From: Breviolum minutum Mf 1.05b.01 | Taxonomy: Eukaryota > Sar > Dinophyceae > Suessiales > Symbiodiniaceae | DNA: 64,000 nucleotides | Direction: 5' to 3' | Assembly: GCA_000507305.1 (NCBI GenBank) | Contig: DF241492.1 | Span: forward strand, 1 to 64,000 | Shown: piece after piece, positions 12,173 to 25,220 of the stretch | How the letters are laid out: every line of letters begins with the position of its first letter | Position numbering within the stretch: position 1 is the first letter of the stretch | The notes under the pieces: generated by a model | Seen by the model: the letters and a program-made list of their open reading frames with translations, nothing else | What the model was told of the DNA's origin: nothing | Databases searched by the model: none | Translations under genes and position numbers: made by a program

Positions 12173-13440
12173 CTACAAGACTAAAAAATCGAAAAGGGTA
12201 GAATATTCCTGGCGCACAGAATTCCACCTAGGGCAATACCAAAAGATGTGTTCAGCAGTTTCATCGCATGCCTTACAATGGGGGCATATAGGGCTAGAAA
12301 CAAGATTAGATTTGTAAAGACGGTGGGTATGATCAAGGGATCCAGTAAGGACATGACGCATTATTGACTGGTGAATAGGGTTTTTAAGTGAGAGGTAGCA
12401 GGCTCGGGTAGTGGTAACATCAATTGGTTGTCTCTGTCCTGAGCAATCTTGCCTACGTTGGGAGGCTTTAGCCAGATAAAAATGCCTATATGAATCTCGT
12501 ATAGTATGCTTAAGAATGTGAAGGTCATCGTCAACAGAGTAAGCATTGTCTTGGACAACAAAAACAAAGGGATCCTCAAAAACAAACCCAAGATGTTTAG
12601 TAGCGGAACGTAAACGAAAAAAGGGGCCCCATTTAAGATGAAGAGTATCGTACCACAATTGAGAGAGTCGTGCGCGCTGTTGTGGATTAGTTTGTCTGAC
12701 ATACAACAAATATTCAATAATATGTCGGTATTTAAGGAAGAGGTGGGGGGACAGAAGATGTCCGGGAGTAACTAAAGAAAACAAAGCTTCACGGCACACC
12801 CATTTGCTACGTTTGGGGACTAAAATAAAGGTAATGGCGTGCTTAAGCGAAGTATTCTGAGAAGAACTTATAATATCACAAGACAGGGCATAATGGTTGT
12901 AGCAAGACGAAACCAAAGATTTAAAAAGTCGATAAGAAACAACAAATGGCAAAGGGAGTTTAGCTATGCGCCGAGCCCGAAGCAAGACAGAATCATCCAT
13001 CTTGGAAAGATGAGCGTCATAGGGAACACCAACATCAATCGGTGAACCGAGCAAAAATGGGTAAAAACAAAAGGTAAATTGATCGAAATCGGGTGGGTAA
13101 TGTCCATATGAATTACCTTTATTCCAAAGTTGTCATTTACTAAGGTTAAGTCGGAGGTCCGTAGAGGTACTAAACTGACAGAGCGTAGTGTAGGCAAACA
13201 TATAAGTGTGTCCCACGAGGTAGAGACAACAGTAAGGGCATCAGCGAAGGCATAGACCGACAAATCCTCCATGGTTGACAAACGGTTAATCAAAGGGCAG
13301 AGGACGCAATTAAGAATAACAACACTAAGTGGGTCACCTTGTAGTAAACCATTCGTAGCATACCAGAAGGATCCGATGCATCCCGCATACCGAAAACAGC
13401 GCGATATATTATTGTAGGACTGTCTGGTGCCATTTCAGCA
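12173..13440 (-). mobile_element. 5'-truncated, frameshifted LINE (non-LTR retrotransposon) fragment
   Basis: On the minus strand about 13440-13340 reads into a reverse transcriptase domain: WYATNGLLQGDPLSVVILNC contains the RT motif QGDPLS (near 13327-13344). Further on, VYAFADALTVVS (near 13237-13256) matches the position of the catalytic YADD box but reads ADA, so one catalytic aspartate is lost. A frameshift then separates this from a 293-codon frame ending at 12173. That frame ends with a CPHC...ETAEHIFWYCPRW cluster (12208-12290), a Cys/His motif found near the C terminus of many protist LINE proteins. No poly-A tail is obvious after the stop. No endonuclease domain is present, so the 5' part is missing and the element is dead. 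Confidence 0.8.
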
Positions 13441-13485
13441 GCAGCAGCACCAGTAGGTTGGCTCGGAGCCGACGGCAGAGGGATC

Positions 13486-14135
13486 TCATCGAAAAGTTCC
13501 GCGGGATTCTCCGAGACTGAGAGTTGCTTGCGGAGCAGGTTGACCGAGAGCCATTGACTCGGGAGCTGGGCCAGGGCTGGCTGTGGCAGTGGCAGACACG
13601 CTGGCTGCAGGAGGCACTGTTTCGTTGTTGGCAGGAGCTGGCGTTGTCACTGCCGTCGTGCACACAAATGGCGGGGATGCGCTGGCTGCAGGAGGCACCG
13701 TTTCGTTGTCACTGAACAAGTCAAGATTTGGACTGCCAGGAGCTGGCGTTGTCACCGTCGTGCACACAAATGGCGGGGATGCGCTGGCTGCAGGAGGCAC
13801 CGTTTCGTTGTTGGCAGGAGCTGGCGTTGTCACCGTCGTGCACACAAATGGCGGGGATACGCCTGCACCAGGACTTGCATTCACACCCATCATATCTTCA
13901 ACCATCCGGTCAACTGACGAAGGAGTTGAAGGCGCTGAAGAGCTGTGTTCGTTTGCAGAACATCTGCTGATTCAGGGTTGGCAATGCCAGAACCCCCAGC
14001 ACGCGGCGGCACCGGCTTGCCAGGTTTTTTAGGCGCTGCGCCTACCAGAGCCAGACAGAGGAAGACCTCATTGTCTCTTCGAGCGTTTGGGCTTTGAGTG
14101 TTTGGGCTTTGAGCTTTGAGCACTGCTTGAGCCAT
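13486..14135 (-). CDS. Pro/Ala/Thr-rich repeat-coding region, broken frame
   Basis: It starts at an ATG at 14135 with MAQAVLKAQSPNTQSPNARR, itself a small internal duplication, and continues to about 13893 before a stop. An overlapping frame (Ser/Pro-rich SSSAPSTPSSVDRM into VEDMMGVNASPGAGVSPPF) carries on from about 13965 to 13486 through three copies of a segment of the type PPFVCTTVTTPAPANNETVP. The change of frame near 13900-13965 means an unseen intron or a frameshift. It directly abuts the truncated LINE, so it could be a host gene hit by the insertion or a decayed part of another element. Low-complexity composition prevents family assignment. Confidence 0.4.
13601..13861. repeat. Coding minisatellite, three copies of a 78-bp unit
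   Basis: Copies start at CTGGCTGCAGGAGGCAC at 13601, 13682 and 13784. Lengths are 81, 102 and 78 bp: the first has 3 extra bases and the second an in-frame 24-base insert. All length differences are multiples of three, consistent with past selection on the minus-strand frame. Confidence 0.85.
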
Positions 14136-14841
14136 ATATATAGATGGTCTTTACAAATCATTGGAAACAGCATCATCTTTCAGGGGCGTAATTGGCCTAT
14201 TAGTTTCTAGCAAGTGCTGTGGGGAAGCATCCATCCTGCCATGCTTTTTTGGGCCCGAAAGAGGAATCCAAAGGGCCATCCAACAATGAAAATTTGTCAT
14301 AATGGCACCTATATGGGGGTTTCCTAAAATGGTGGGTTTCCCCAACAACCATGTTTTTTTCCTGCTAAAAATGATCATTTTGGGGATTGTTGGGGGTACC
14401 ACCATTTAAGGAAACACCTACAAGTATATGTAATCTGATAAGTTGAACTAAAACGAATTGAATCCGCAGAACCACAACAAAAATGTGGGATGCTTATGTT
14501 GGATGACAAACAATTCCTTGTGGACAGTTTGGGTCTTTTGGATTCTTTTGGCATATTCCCATGGTCATAAAAGTTCCACCATGACAAGGGTTATTGGCAC
14601 TAACCCATAAAAAAAGTTCATGTGAAAGTGGCATTTTTCAGGATGCATTCCCAAATCCTTAAAGCGTTGCTGGAGATAAAAGCTCTGAAGTGACGTACAA
14701 AAAAACGATCGGCTTTGATTTAACAAAACTTGCGATGAAGTGACACGTGGAAACAAACACCTTGGGTGTTCACCTAATTTTCAGGTGGGGAACTTCTAAA
14801 TATATCGATACCTGGGTGGGCTTGCTGAGAGGCATGACATA

Positions 14842-14942
14842 CTGTTGATGGAAGAAATCCTGCACCAGTTGATAGGCAGTTTATCCCATGATTTCCAGGG
14901 TTTTGTACATCCCAGGTGGTGCAGGATTTCTTCTTCCAACAG
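14842..14942. repeat. Family C inverted-repeat element, copy 2
   Basis: The ends are CTGTTGATGGAAGAAATCCT and a matching GGATTTCTTCTTCCAACAG. The inner arms GCACCAG and CTGGTGC-type sequence also pair, giving a long hairpin. Confidence 0.8.
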
Positions 14943-15520
14943 TATCATGACACATAACAGTTGAGTTGTCATATCTCCTACTATCATATTATCATACCAT
15001 CCCTCGTCGTCCCCAGATGAGCTTGATGTCACTACAGTAATTCCAAGTATATAGGTTATAACATGCTATACTCCCCCGAAAAAATGAAAAATGTGGTCGG
15101 AAGACTATTTTCCTATTGAAATTGTCCCTTCTCAGGTGACGTGTTAATTTTCAACCGGGGGTGGTTACTGTAACCAAAAGAATTACTAATAAGTATCCGT
15201 CTCTCCCTCTCTCTGTTTTCACTTGTGTAGGCAATTAGCATTCGGAGCTTCTATCCCCTACAGACTTTCATGGATTCTCAGCGAAAACGCGGACCCCGCA
15301 AGAACCGCCAGCAAATGGATGGCAACAACGGCGAAACAAACAGACACAAACAGAAAAGGTGGAAGAAGTGACCAAATCTCTTCAATAGAAGAGTGTTGTT
15401 CTCATCCATTGAACATCTTTCAACAACATGTATCAGGTCACCCCTGCCCTCCAGTTCTTTAAAGGACGCTTTTCTTTTATCTTTGTTTTCTTTTTGTGAA
15501 GCTAAGTTCAGAAAAAGGCC

Positions 15521-18500
15521 TCACTCGAGCTGCCAAGGCCGATCGAAAATTTCTTCGGAAGGCAACTCAGAGATGGAGAGACTGCGGCGCTTGTGAGCGG
15601 CTTCCTGCAATGGATGTTTGGATGGATATTCTTATGGTCTTCTGGCAATATTGCTATGTTTGATTGCTGTATCTTCTACGAAAAACCCTGAAATGCTGCA
15701 GAATAAACATTAATCTGTGGTATCCTAACTGCTGTAGACGTGACGTGAAAGAAACATCAACTGGTTGGAGAAAGACCTAGGAGTTCTTGGGAAGTGAGAC
15801 TGGCACATCTAGTACTTGTTCACAAATTCTTGCAGCTTCTGAGTATTTGAGAAGTCAAGAAATGAGGATACATTCAGGGACTTCAAAGTTCCAAAACAAC
15901 TTCTGGGACTAAAATCCCTCATGTGGTGATATCTGCTTCCTCACAAACATGATTTGAACCGCATATATATATATATATATAGATTTATTGCATAATTTTT
16001 GTGCCACAAAAAGAAATGCTGAAACCTTCCTGACAGCGGGATTCAGGGGGTATCCGTACCAGATTCCACCACTGAGGTGATATAGGTGAAACAGCACCAG
16101 GGGTGTCAAAAGGAATCGGCCTATAGGGTCTGAAGCATTAAAATTAAAACAACCAGCTATGATTGGAAAATCAATAAGCACAACCCACATGCAGTTGCCC
16201 AAACTCCTCAAGAACAACAGTTGAAGTCTCAGTTTATTGGATGTCTCTACTGAACTACTGCAGCTCTAATCAAGTTTTGGGTCTATCAAAAGTGCTTCAA
16301 AGACCTTTATGGCCCAGTTCGGTAGTACGTACACATTAACTGAACGGAAGGATAATAAGCGAAGCACTGCAGAATATGAGGATGTATGGGATGCTGATGT
16401 CCTTTAACGATGAGGAGACAATTTTGTCCAGTTGTTTCGCCCCATCCTCGTCTTTCATAGATTTCTTTTGAAGATGGCAAATTTCAAATTTGGAAATGTG
16501 AAAAAAAAACATATCAAACAAAGAACCTCAACAAGTAGCACGTTGTCGACTGTTCCAATTTTGTCAACACACCTATTGACCTGTCTTTCCATTGCTTCAA
16601 GAAGTTTATTGAAATTTAGGATCTACGTTAAGAACACCTAGAACATGCTGAAGCACTCATCAAGGGAACCTGGAGGGATGAGATTACCATCATGTTATTA
16701 GCATGGAAAGGTGATGATTCAAGGTGACACAGTCCCACAAGAGACAATGTTTAAAAGGAAATGTTTAGCCTCAAAAGGAGACATGTTATGTCACACGCAC
16801 ACAGGTCATATCTAAGTTGTGTGAAAGATGATCGATATGACTACCCTCTTACACTATAGGATCTATAGACATCCTGGCCATGGCTTAGGACATCTGGACA
16901 AACCATTATGTACCAACTTTTCAGGTGTAAACTGCAAATTTGCCATTAGTTTCAGGGTGAGGGTGGATACCCTCCCTGAAACCCTGACATAGGACCTGAA
17001 GAAATATGAAAAAATGGCATCCCAAAAAGATGACTACAGTAGTCTTCGAAGCATGAATTTTCAAGGGCGAAACCAACCATTGGTCGTCCCCCAAGTTGTC
17101 AAGGTACCTCAACTCCTGCAAGTTCACGATAAAAGCCATCCGCATCACGCTTGATGCGTTTATGCCAGGGACTTGACTCCTTTTTGGCGATTTCATTGAA
17201 AGAAAACATCAAACAAAACCAAACCTTAAGGTCAAGTGAGATCTCATCAAAATGTCATAAGTGGGAGTCCAATCAAACAAGAAAACATCTACTACAGTAA
17301 GTCAACCTTGAAGCGGCTAGGGGCCCCAAGCTTCCGGTGTATAAACTGCCATCCATCTCTCAGCTACAGCTATGCAACCAATTTTTGGCAGAATTTGGCC
17401 ATGAGAAATCCTAAACCACCAAGGTTTGAATATGGTGAAAGATATTTCTACTGTATTTCTAACACATGTATATATAAATATATACTGCTGTATCTATAGA
17501 TTCTATATTGCATGAAATCATATAAATCTATATATTACAGTAAAATAGGTATATACACTATATAAAATAGGTGTCTCACCTCGTATTGCAACCACACAGG
17601 CTTCGTTTCATTTCAAACAACCAAGTCTCATCGGAGCTCAACGCACATCCACGTTTGATGTTTCCAAGGATGCTCTTTGTAAAACCTCGGAATGTACCAT
17701 TGAGTTGAAAACGAAACTTTTTCAATGGAAGAAATGGAATGCACCGATACGAAAAAATTGGAAAAAAAACGCTATATAGGAGGTTGAAACTTGAATTGTA
17801 TTATACATAAATAAGATATTTATATATAGCATATCAAAATGGCACAGATTGCTACAATTAGTTTGTCCATGAACAGTAGTACATTTTCCTTGGATCATCG
17901 CCAGTTCTTTACGGCAGGATCTTTTGCTTATGTTCATACCCTCCTGTGAACTAACATAATATCACTTCCCAACCGAAACTTGTGAGTCAGTGATTTCCCC
18001 TCCTGTTTGGGGCCGGGATCTGGGGATTTGTTCTCGAGCCTCTGATCCACCAAGTAGCTATTGGCCAAAAATCGAAGGGCACTGGAAGGGATTGGAACTC
18101 CAACCTGTGCCAAAAACGAAAATGCGTGAGTGGATCGCTTCAGAGTTCCCAAAAAGAAATAAATTTTACCAAAATTTCAAATGCCAAAATTGTTTTCAAG
18201 CGCGAGTTTCATAGTTTTAGGGACAGTGTTTTTTCTGTGATTGATCTTTTTTCAAGACTCCCCACGGAGAAATTCCGTGAGATTCTGCAAGATCCCTGGA
18301 AAACTAACATAGAACCCAAAAAAGGAGGTTTGGAAAATCAAAATCATGTTCCTCTTCAATTTTGTGATGTTTTTGCTTCCATGTTAATCTTCGGGGGTGC
18401 CGGGTGTATCAGGTCTTTTTGAGGACAGCCAGTGAGTTGTTTTTTAGTCCATGATTAAAGGACTGGGAAGCTGAAAAAAAACGATCAACATATTCTCAAA

Positions 18501-19277
18501 GCCAAGTTACATAACATTGAGTAACCACCAGTATCAATATCCAAATGCAAGCCACCAAAAGAATTCTGTTCAAATAATTGAACACATGTGTTTTCTGATG
18601 TATGAGTTCAATTGTCCCCGGCCCATTTAAGAGTCAGCACCAGGATTTCTTAGGGGATCCCAACCTAAACCTTCATTTGCCACTGGCCTCCTAAAAGGGG
18701 GGACAACCCAAGGTATGAACTAGCTGACTTCGAATTTTTTCACCTGACTTTCCATCCCCCCTGGTTGCCGCATCCCAATGACCCGTTCCTTATTCCACCG
18801 ACACCACCTGCACACGACTCACCGAAACGATGATGGTTCCAGTCTCTTTGCCACCAACTGGGAGCCATAAATTCCTGAAAAGATCTGCGAAATGGGCGAT
18901 GAGGTTCGGTGTTACAAGAAAGGATTGCTTGAAAATAGAACGAGTTTTTTTTTAATAGATAAACTAGTTGTTGGTTTCAACCCGTTTGAAAAATATTAGT
19001 CAAATTGGATCATTTCCCCAGAAATCGGGGTGAAAATAAAAAAAATATTTGAAACCACTTACCACCTAGTAAAACAGTGGTATGAAATCTTATTGGAATG
19101 CTTCAGCTTCAACCACATGGGAGGTTCTTGTTTTTTTCCCCTTTTTGTATCACCCAGAAAACACCATGTCTCCATGTCAAGAGTCTTGGTATCCACTTGG
19201 ATCCGCTTCCGCCAGAAAGGCTGCTTGGGAAGTTTGAAACGATCCTTGATTGGAAAATCCGATTTGGCAGTCTCCAC
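15521..19277 (-). CDS. Gene C: five-exon 3' part, charged helical protein, unknown
   Basis: Exons are 19165-19277, 17108-17171, 16527-16622, 16402-16464 and 15521-15604 (stop 15521-15523). They read in phase: VETAKSDFPIKDRFKLPKQP..., PWHKRIKRDADGFYRELAGV..., LNFNKLLEAMERQVNRCVDK..., KSMKDEDGAKQLDKIVSSSL..., EAAHKRRSLSISELPSEEIF... The acceptors TTTTGCCAATCTCAG (19278) and ATCCATTGCAG (15605) are strong. The fourth exon needs a GA donor at 16401; if no splice occurs there the frame runs on to a stop at 16336 with a hydrophobic tail (IPYILIFCSASLIIL), an alternative tail-anchored end. The composition is Lys/Glu-rich and probably helical. The 5' end is missing; the 21.3-21.7 kb exons may belong to it. 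Confidence 0.5.
18297..18402. repeat. Family A-like element, diverged
   Basis: The left part is CTGGAAAACTAACATAGAACCC and the right part CCATGTTAATCTTCGGGGGTG, with the usual inner inverted arms. It lies in an inferred intron of gene C. Confidence 0.5.
18964..19069 (+). repeat. Family B element, copy 2
   Basis: It reads CTAGTTGTTGGTTTCAACCC, then the core AATATTAGTCAAATTGGATC, and ends GAAACCACTTACCACCTAG. CTAGT is present at both borders, either a target duplication or part of the ends. Confidence 0.8.
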
Positions 19278-21283
<2,006 letters not shown>

Positions 21284-21403
21284 CTTTAACGGCGTCCTTG
21301 TTGGATACCCTCACGAGTTCGAAGATCGTTTCGATATAAAAGCCAAGGATTCGCGCCAAGGTCCGAACCACCGCATGGTGAGGTGTCGGAGTAATCAAGT
21401 CAC
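21284..21403 (-). CDS. Exon candidate, 39 codons
   Basis: The acceptor is CCAGACCCAG and the donor GTCACC, starting with two bases of a split codon and ending in phase 1. It reads DLITPTPHHAVVRTLARILG and then FYIETIFELVRVSNKDAVK. A donor at GTATCC inside the frame is an alternative end. Confidence 0.5.
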
Positions 21404-21471
21404 CTGGGTCTGGCGGTTTGTGATGTTCACCATGGCCGTTCTTCACATGCCAACTGATCCGATATGTTCAC

Positions 21472-21665
21472 CATGGTGAGTGAAGGGGTGAAGCGAACAC
21501 CAAAATCACCAAATTGTTTTTCTGAGGAAATTTTATCACTGAACTCTGCAGTTTCATGGTGCCTTCCTTCAGGAAGATATGCCGTCCATGAATCATGCAA
21601 CAATGAGGTCGGTGGCACAACTTCATGACAACACAGTTTTGGAGATTTGGCCTGCGCTTGAGGTC
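21472..21665 (-). CDS. Exon candidate, 64 codons
   Basis: It begins after TTTTAG at 21666 and is open to ATG|GTGAAC at 21471. It contains KSPKLCCHEVVPPTSLLHDS and LPEGRHHETAEFSDKISSEK. Joined to 21284-21403 the phase fits only if an earlier donor (GTGATT, after EKQF) is used. Same-gene membership is likely but unproven. Confidence 0.5.
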
Positions 21666-22045
21666 CTAAAATTGTCCTTTTACAACAAAATTCGGAAAAC
21701 AACATGAGTCCAAATGGAGTTTTTGTTTTGTTACAAGTCATCTTCCAATCATCCAGCCCTTCAACAACTGAAGCTCACAGCCTCTGTTTTTCATCGTTGT
21801 TGCACGTCTTAGCGTTTCACCATGCTATAATATCTTTTACGAATGCAGCAATCATTGAACCATCATGACACCATACCAGCATCATGATACAGCATAGGAA
21901 ACTGATGATGAGTCAATGATGATGAGCAAGTCAATGAGATCCGGGACCCAACTTTTGGAAAGCTTCCTGGAAAGTGATCCACCGTTACATTGCTTTTTTT
22001 GGTCACTGTGATTTGAAAAAACATTGAAAAAAACATAGCATCCGT

Positions 22046-22120
22046 TGGCATATTTACATACCTACATCTACCATAAAATTCAACCAAATTGTAGGTAAAT
22101 ATTCCTTGCATGGTATGGGA
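22046..22120. repeat. Family D element, copy 2
   Basis: The left arm is GGCATATTTACATACCTACA and the right arm TGTAGGTAAATATTCC followed by a CATGGTATG end, pairing imperfectly. Confidence 0.6.
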
Positions 22121-23365
22121 AAGTTCCCCCAAACAAAAGTCTATGTTTTTACGACCTGACGACGTAGCAAAAAAACAAAAATATCCAGAAACACAGAACC
22201 GAAGCGAATTCGTGCAGTCAGTGACGGTGAGGTTCCACAAAGACGGGTTGATATTTGAGGATCAATTCCCTCTCATGCCTGGAGAAGTTCGCTAGGATGG
22301 GGCTGGGAAAAAGATTTTAAAAAAAACATGGAGAAAAGGGATCTGTTGAGACACGGCAGGGAAACAAACCCTAAACTGTGATGCCTTGCGTCCATGGCCT
22401 ACGAAAGACAGGAGTGTGGGAGAATTTGGAATTCCCAAGTCACCGTCACATCCAGCAAGTTGTGAAAAAGTGGGAATTCCTAGTAAAACTTCTTTAGAAG
22501 AATCAGGCCCCTAGTCATGATGCATGAAAAGTGCATGAATAGTGCATAAACCAATTGGGGCCAGTTGATCGTATATATATATTGCATCATCTATCAACAG
22601 GTTCCACATGGGAAGCATGCCGCCACCACTAGGATACTAGTATACTGTATATATATATATATATCCATATCTATTGTCTTCCAATTCGACATATTCCTCC
22701 ATCGCAATAATTTGCATCCATTGTTAGTAGGACATGGTTTTGTTTCTGTGGATTGCATGGCCCGCTGTTGTTGCAAACCTGTGCTATTTCTAGGCTCTAC
22801 GTTGCACATCTTGTGTGCAATTGGGTGTGCGACTGCGACTATAACAGCTATATGGGCTATACATTTATATGATCCATTGAGCATATTGACACACCAATAC
22901 TTCTATATAATTCCACATGTACAGCATGTAACTACGTACAGTAGAAGCAAAGAGAAGAACAACAACGACAGCAATAATGATAATGGTGATTTGTTCACTC
23001 TCAATGCGTTTGTGGGTGCACGTAAATGAATTCTGAAATGATACATAGCAATTCAATTTGATCATTATAAACTAGACATTTGCACAGGGGTGTATTCGCC
23101 ATATGTAAATTTATACAAATGTATAATTACAAAGAAAGATAAATGAACACATAATATATATATATATATACGCCTACTTTATATATACACCCAAACATGT
23201 AGGTTTCGTACTCTCACAGGGGCCGCAACCACACAGTACTGTAGTACTGCCCTATTCAGGCGAGCGACAAAGGAGCCATACAATTCACCAATGTTTGATC
23301 AATCTGTGCCACCACCTGTGGTCACAGAGAGATCCAGGTTTGTTCCAGGGTACTACCAGAATGAG

Positions 23366-23470
23366 TACCCGGACCCAGGGAATTAACTAATATCCCCCTG
23401 ATGTTTGGCATATTTGAAGATGATTTTTTTCCTTTTCCCCAGGTGGATATGTTAATTTCCTGGAGGGTAC
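23366..23470. repeat. Family A element
   Basis: It runs TACCCGGACCCAGGGAATTA to ATGTTAATTTCCTGGAGGGT. The interior GAAGATGATTTTTTTCCTTT is the inverse of the copies at 29951-30044 and 46178-46271, so all three are one subfamily. Confidence 0.8.
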
Positions 23471-24165
23471 CCTCATCAAAAATGGACATCATCATCTTCT
23501 GATTGGACGGATCCAAGTCAGTGCCCAGTATGTATGCTCTCACTGATATATCAACTGTAGATCCCAAAAAGTAAAACGAAATGACTCTCCGATATCTACA
23601 GAATACCAAGTTTTAAAAAAATGAGAAACACAAATAAAACGAACCAGGGATAGAAAGAGGGAGAGGAAACAAACAAAACATATGCAAATCCATTGCAAAT
23701 CCATCATATCATCACTCAAAACCTCATTATGAAAATATGAAAACTTGAAGAAATCCATCATTTGTGACTTCCTCCCGCATTGCACGCCTTGTATTCAAAC
23801 CATGTGGATCCGGGTGGCGAACGTACGAAGAATTCAGCGTCCGGGCGAGACCAAACTCGTTTGAACCTTCGAAGCAATGTGATGTGAGGTGTGAAATTCA
23901 AAAGGAATGCCAAAGCACAGAATTGAAGCATTGCAATACAGTACTTCTGAGTTTTCAAGGTTTTGAAGTTTACCATTTTTCACCCCAGTTGCATAATATG
24001 TGCTGCAGGGTTCAGTGCAATACAGATGTGATATCTACACACAATATGTTTGAATACATGTTGTAGAGTATAGGGCAGGGTTGGGCCGGAATCCTCAAAT
24101 CATGCGTCTTTCAGAGAAGCTACATCGCCTCATAGCTACATGGTAATTATATCAAAATCAATTAT

Positions 24166-24270
24166 AGGTGGCTGTCCCAATCCATTTGACAAAGCATTCC
24201 TCAAATTGGATCATTTCCCCACCTACCGTTGCAAGTTGCAAATAACACAACACTTGAAACCACCACATAG
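24166..24270 (+). repeat. Family B element, copy 3
   Basis: It starts AGGTGGCTGTCCCAATCC (left end diverged), has the family core CAAATTGGATCATTTCCCC, and ends TTGAAACCACCACATAG. Orientation is the same as the other copies. Confidence 0.7.
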
Positions 24271-24742
24271 CTAGTGACTTACAAATATCAACCCTTGCTA
24301 TGCCAAACCAGTAACCATGAAGGACCTTTTTGAGGCTTGAACAGTTCCAGCCTAACAAAACAAAACCTTGGAAGAGATACTGGATCTAAACCCATATCTT
24401 TCATGTTCTTGTCATCGCATTCCAAGAAAAGTTGAAGTGTGTTGAAATTCCACCTTTCGTTGTATAAGTCAGACCGACATCTGAAAGCTCATAGCAAAGG
24501 CAATATTTGTGTTTTTAAATTAGCAAGTAATTGTATCAAATGTACCTCCAAGGTTCTGCCAAATATCTTAATTTAGCTCAACTACTATAAGAACTCCATG
24601 CAAAAAAAACACGCCTGGTGGGTTGCAATGTAGCACGGGCAGAGTCATAAAGCTTCGAGTAGCGTAGAACCTGCGTTTTTTTTTTTCAACTATCGGGGTT
24701 TAGCAGTTTCATCCTGTTGGTCAATTGAAATCCAGCAAGATG

Positions 24743-24873
24743 GTACTTGGATGTCCCAGGAAGTTAGGATCAATGGTTAGGATCGATGCGTTATAACCAA
24801 TATATACATGGGATATATGGGGCTTATAACCCACCTGCTAACCTTCTACTAACTTCCTGGGACATCCAAGTAC
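24743..24873. repeat. Family E: hairpin with perfect 25-bp arms
   Basis: GTACTTGGATGTCCCAGGAA (extended by GTTAG) at 24743-24767 is exactly complementary to the segment ending CCTGGGACATCCAAGTAC at 24873. The loop has secondary pairing around GTTATAACC. A related fragment GGGACATCCAAGGAAGTCC is at 4223-4242. Confidence 0.85.
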
Positions 24874-24887
24874 CTAGAAAAAGAATA

Positions 24888-24996
24888 CTTAGTCTCCCTG
24901 AAACCTAACATGGTTAGCTGGAAAATCCCCATGTTCAATAGGAAATACATCTTCATTTATGGTGGATTTTCCATTGTCATGTTAGTTTCCGGGGTA
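24888..24996. repeat. Family A element
   Basis: It runs CTCCCTGAAACCTAACATGG to CATGTTAGTTTCCGGGGTA, with inner arms GGAAAATCC and GGATTTTCC. Confidence 0.7.
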
Positions 24997-25220
24997 TTGC
25001 TACAAGAATGTCCATCTGATGGAATAGAGGGGACAATCTCGTCAAACAGTCGAGCATGCTAAACTCAAGACATTTTTAAAACGACTAAAAGGGAAAGTGG
25101 TAAGCCGGAACGATGTGATTAGTGGCATCCACTGTTGGACTCGGATGAATTGATTTTTGGATGAGACGGTTCTGCAGGAAACTCCTCGGTGTTTTAGATT
25201 GTTTCTTTCTGTTCCTAGAG

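Larger units (their letters stand above)
22200..25220. other. Long stretch without a supported gene
   Basis: It holds TA microsatellites (22569-22580, 22645-22662, 23154-23170), an A element at 23366-23470, a B element at 24166-24270, a hairpin at 24743-24873 and an A element at 24888-24996. A plus-strand frame at 22110-22295 looks slightly coding-like but has no usable borders. Confidence 0.4.

Noticed and set aside
15231-15460. Plus-strand exon after a strong pyrimidine tract and TAG (15200-15230)
   Set aside because: Frames are basic and plausible, but the 15521-15604 minus exon next to it is better supported and no partner plus exon was found.
22110-22295. Plus-strand 61-codon frame
   Set aside because: Looks mildly coding, but no splice borders and no neighbours on that strand.
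22565-23029. 154-codon plus frame over TA microsatellites
   Set aside because: Composition reflects TA repeats (Tyr/Ile runs); no supporting signals.
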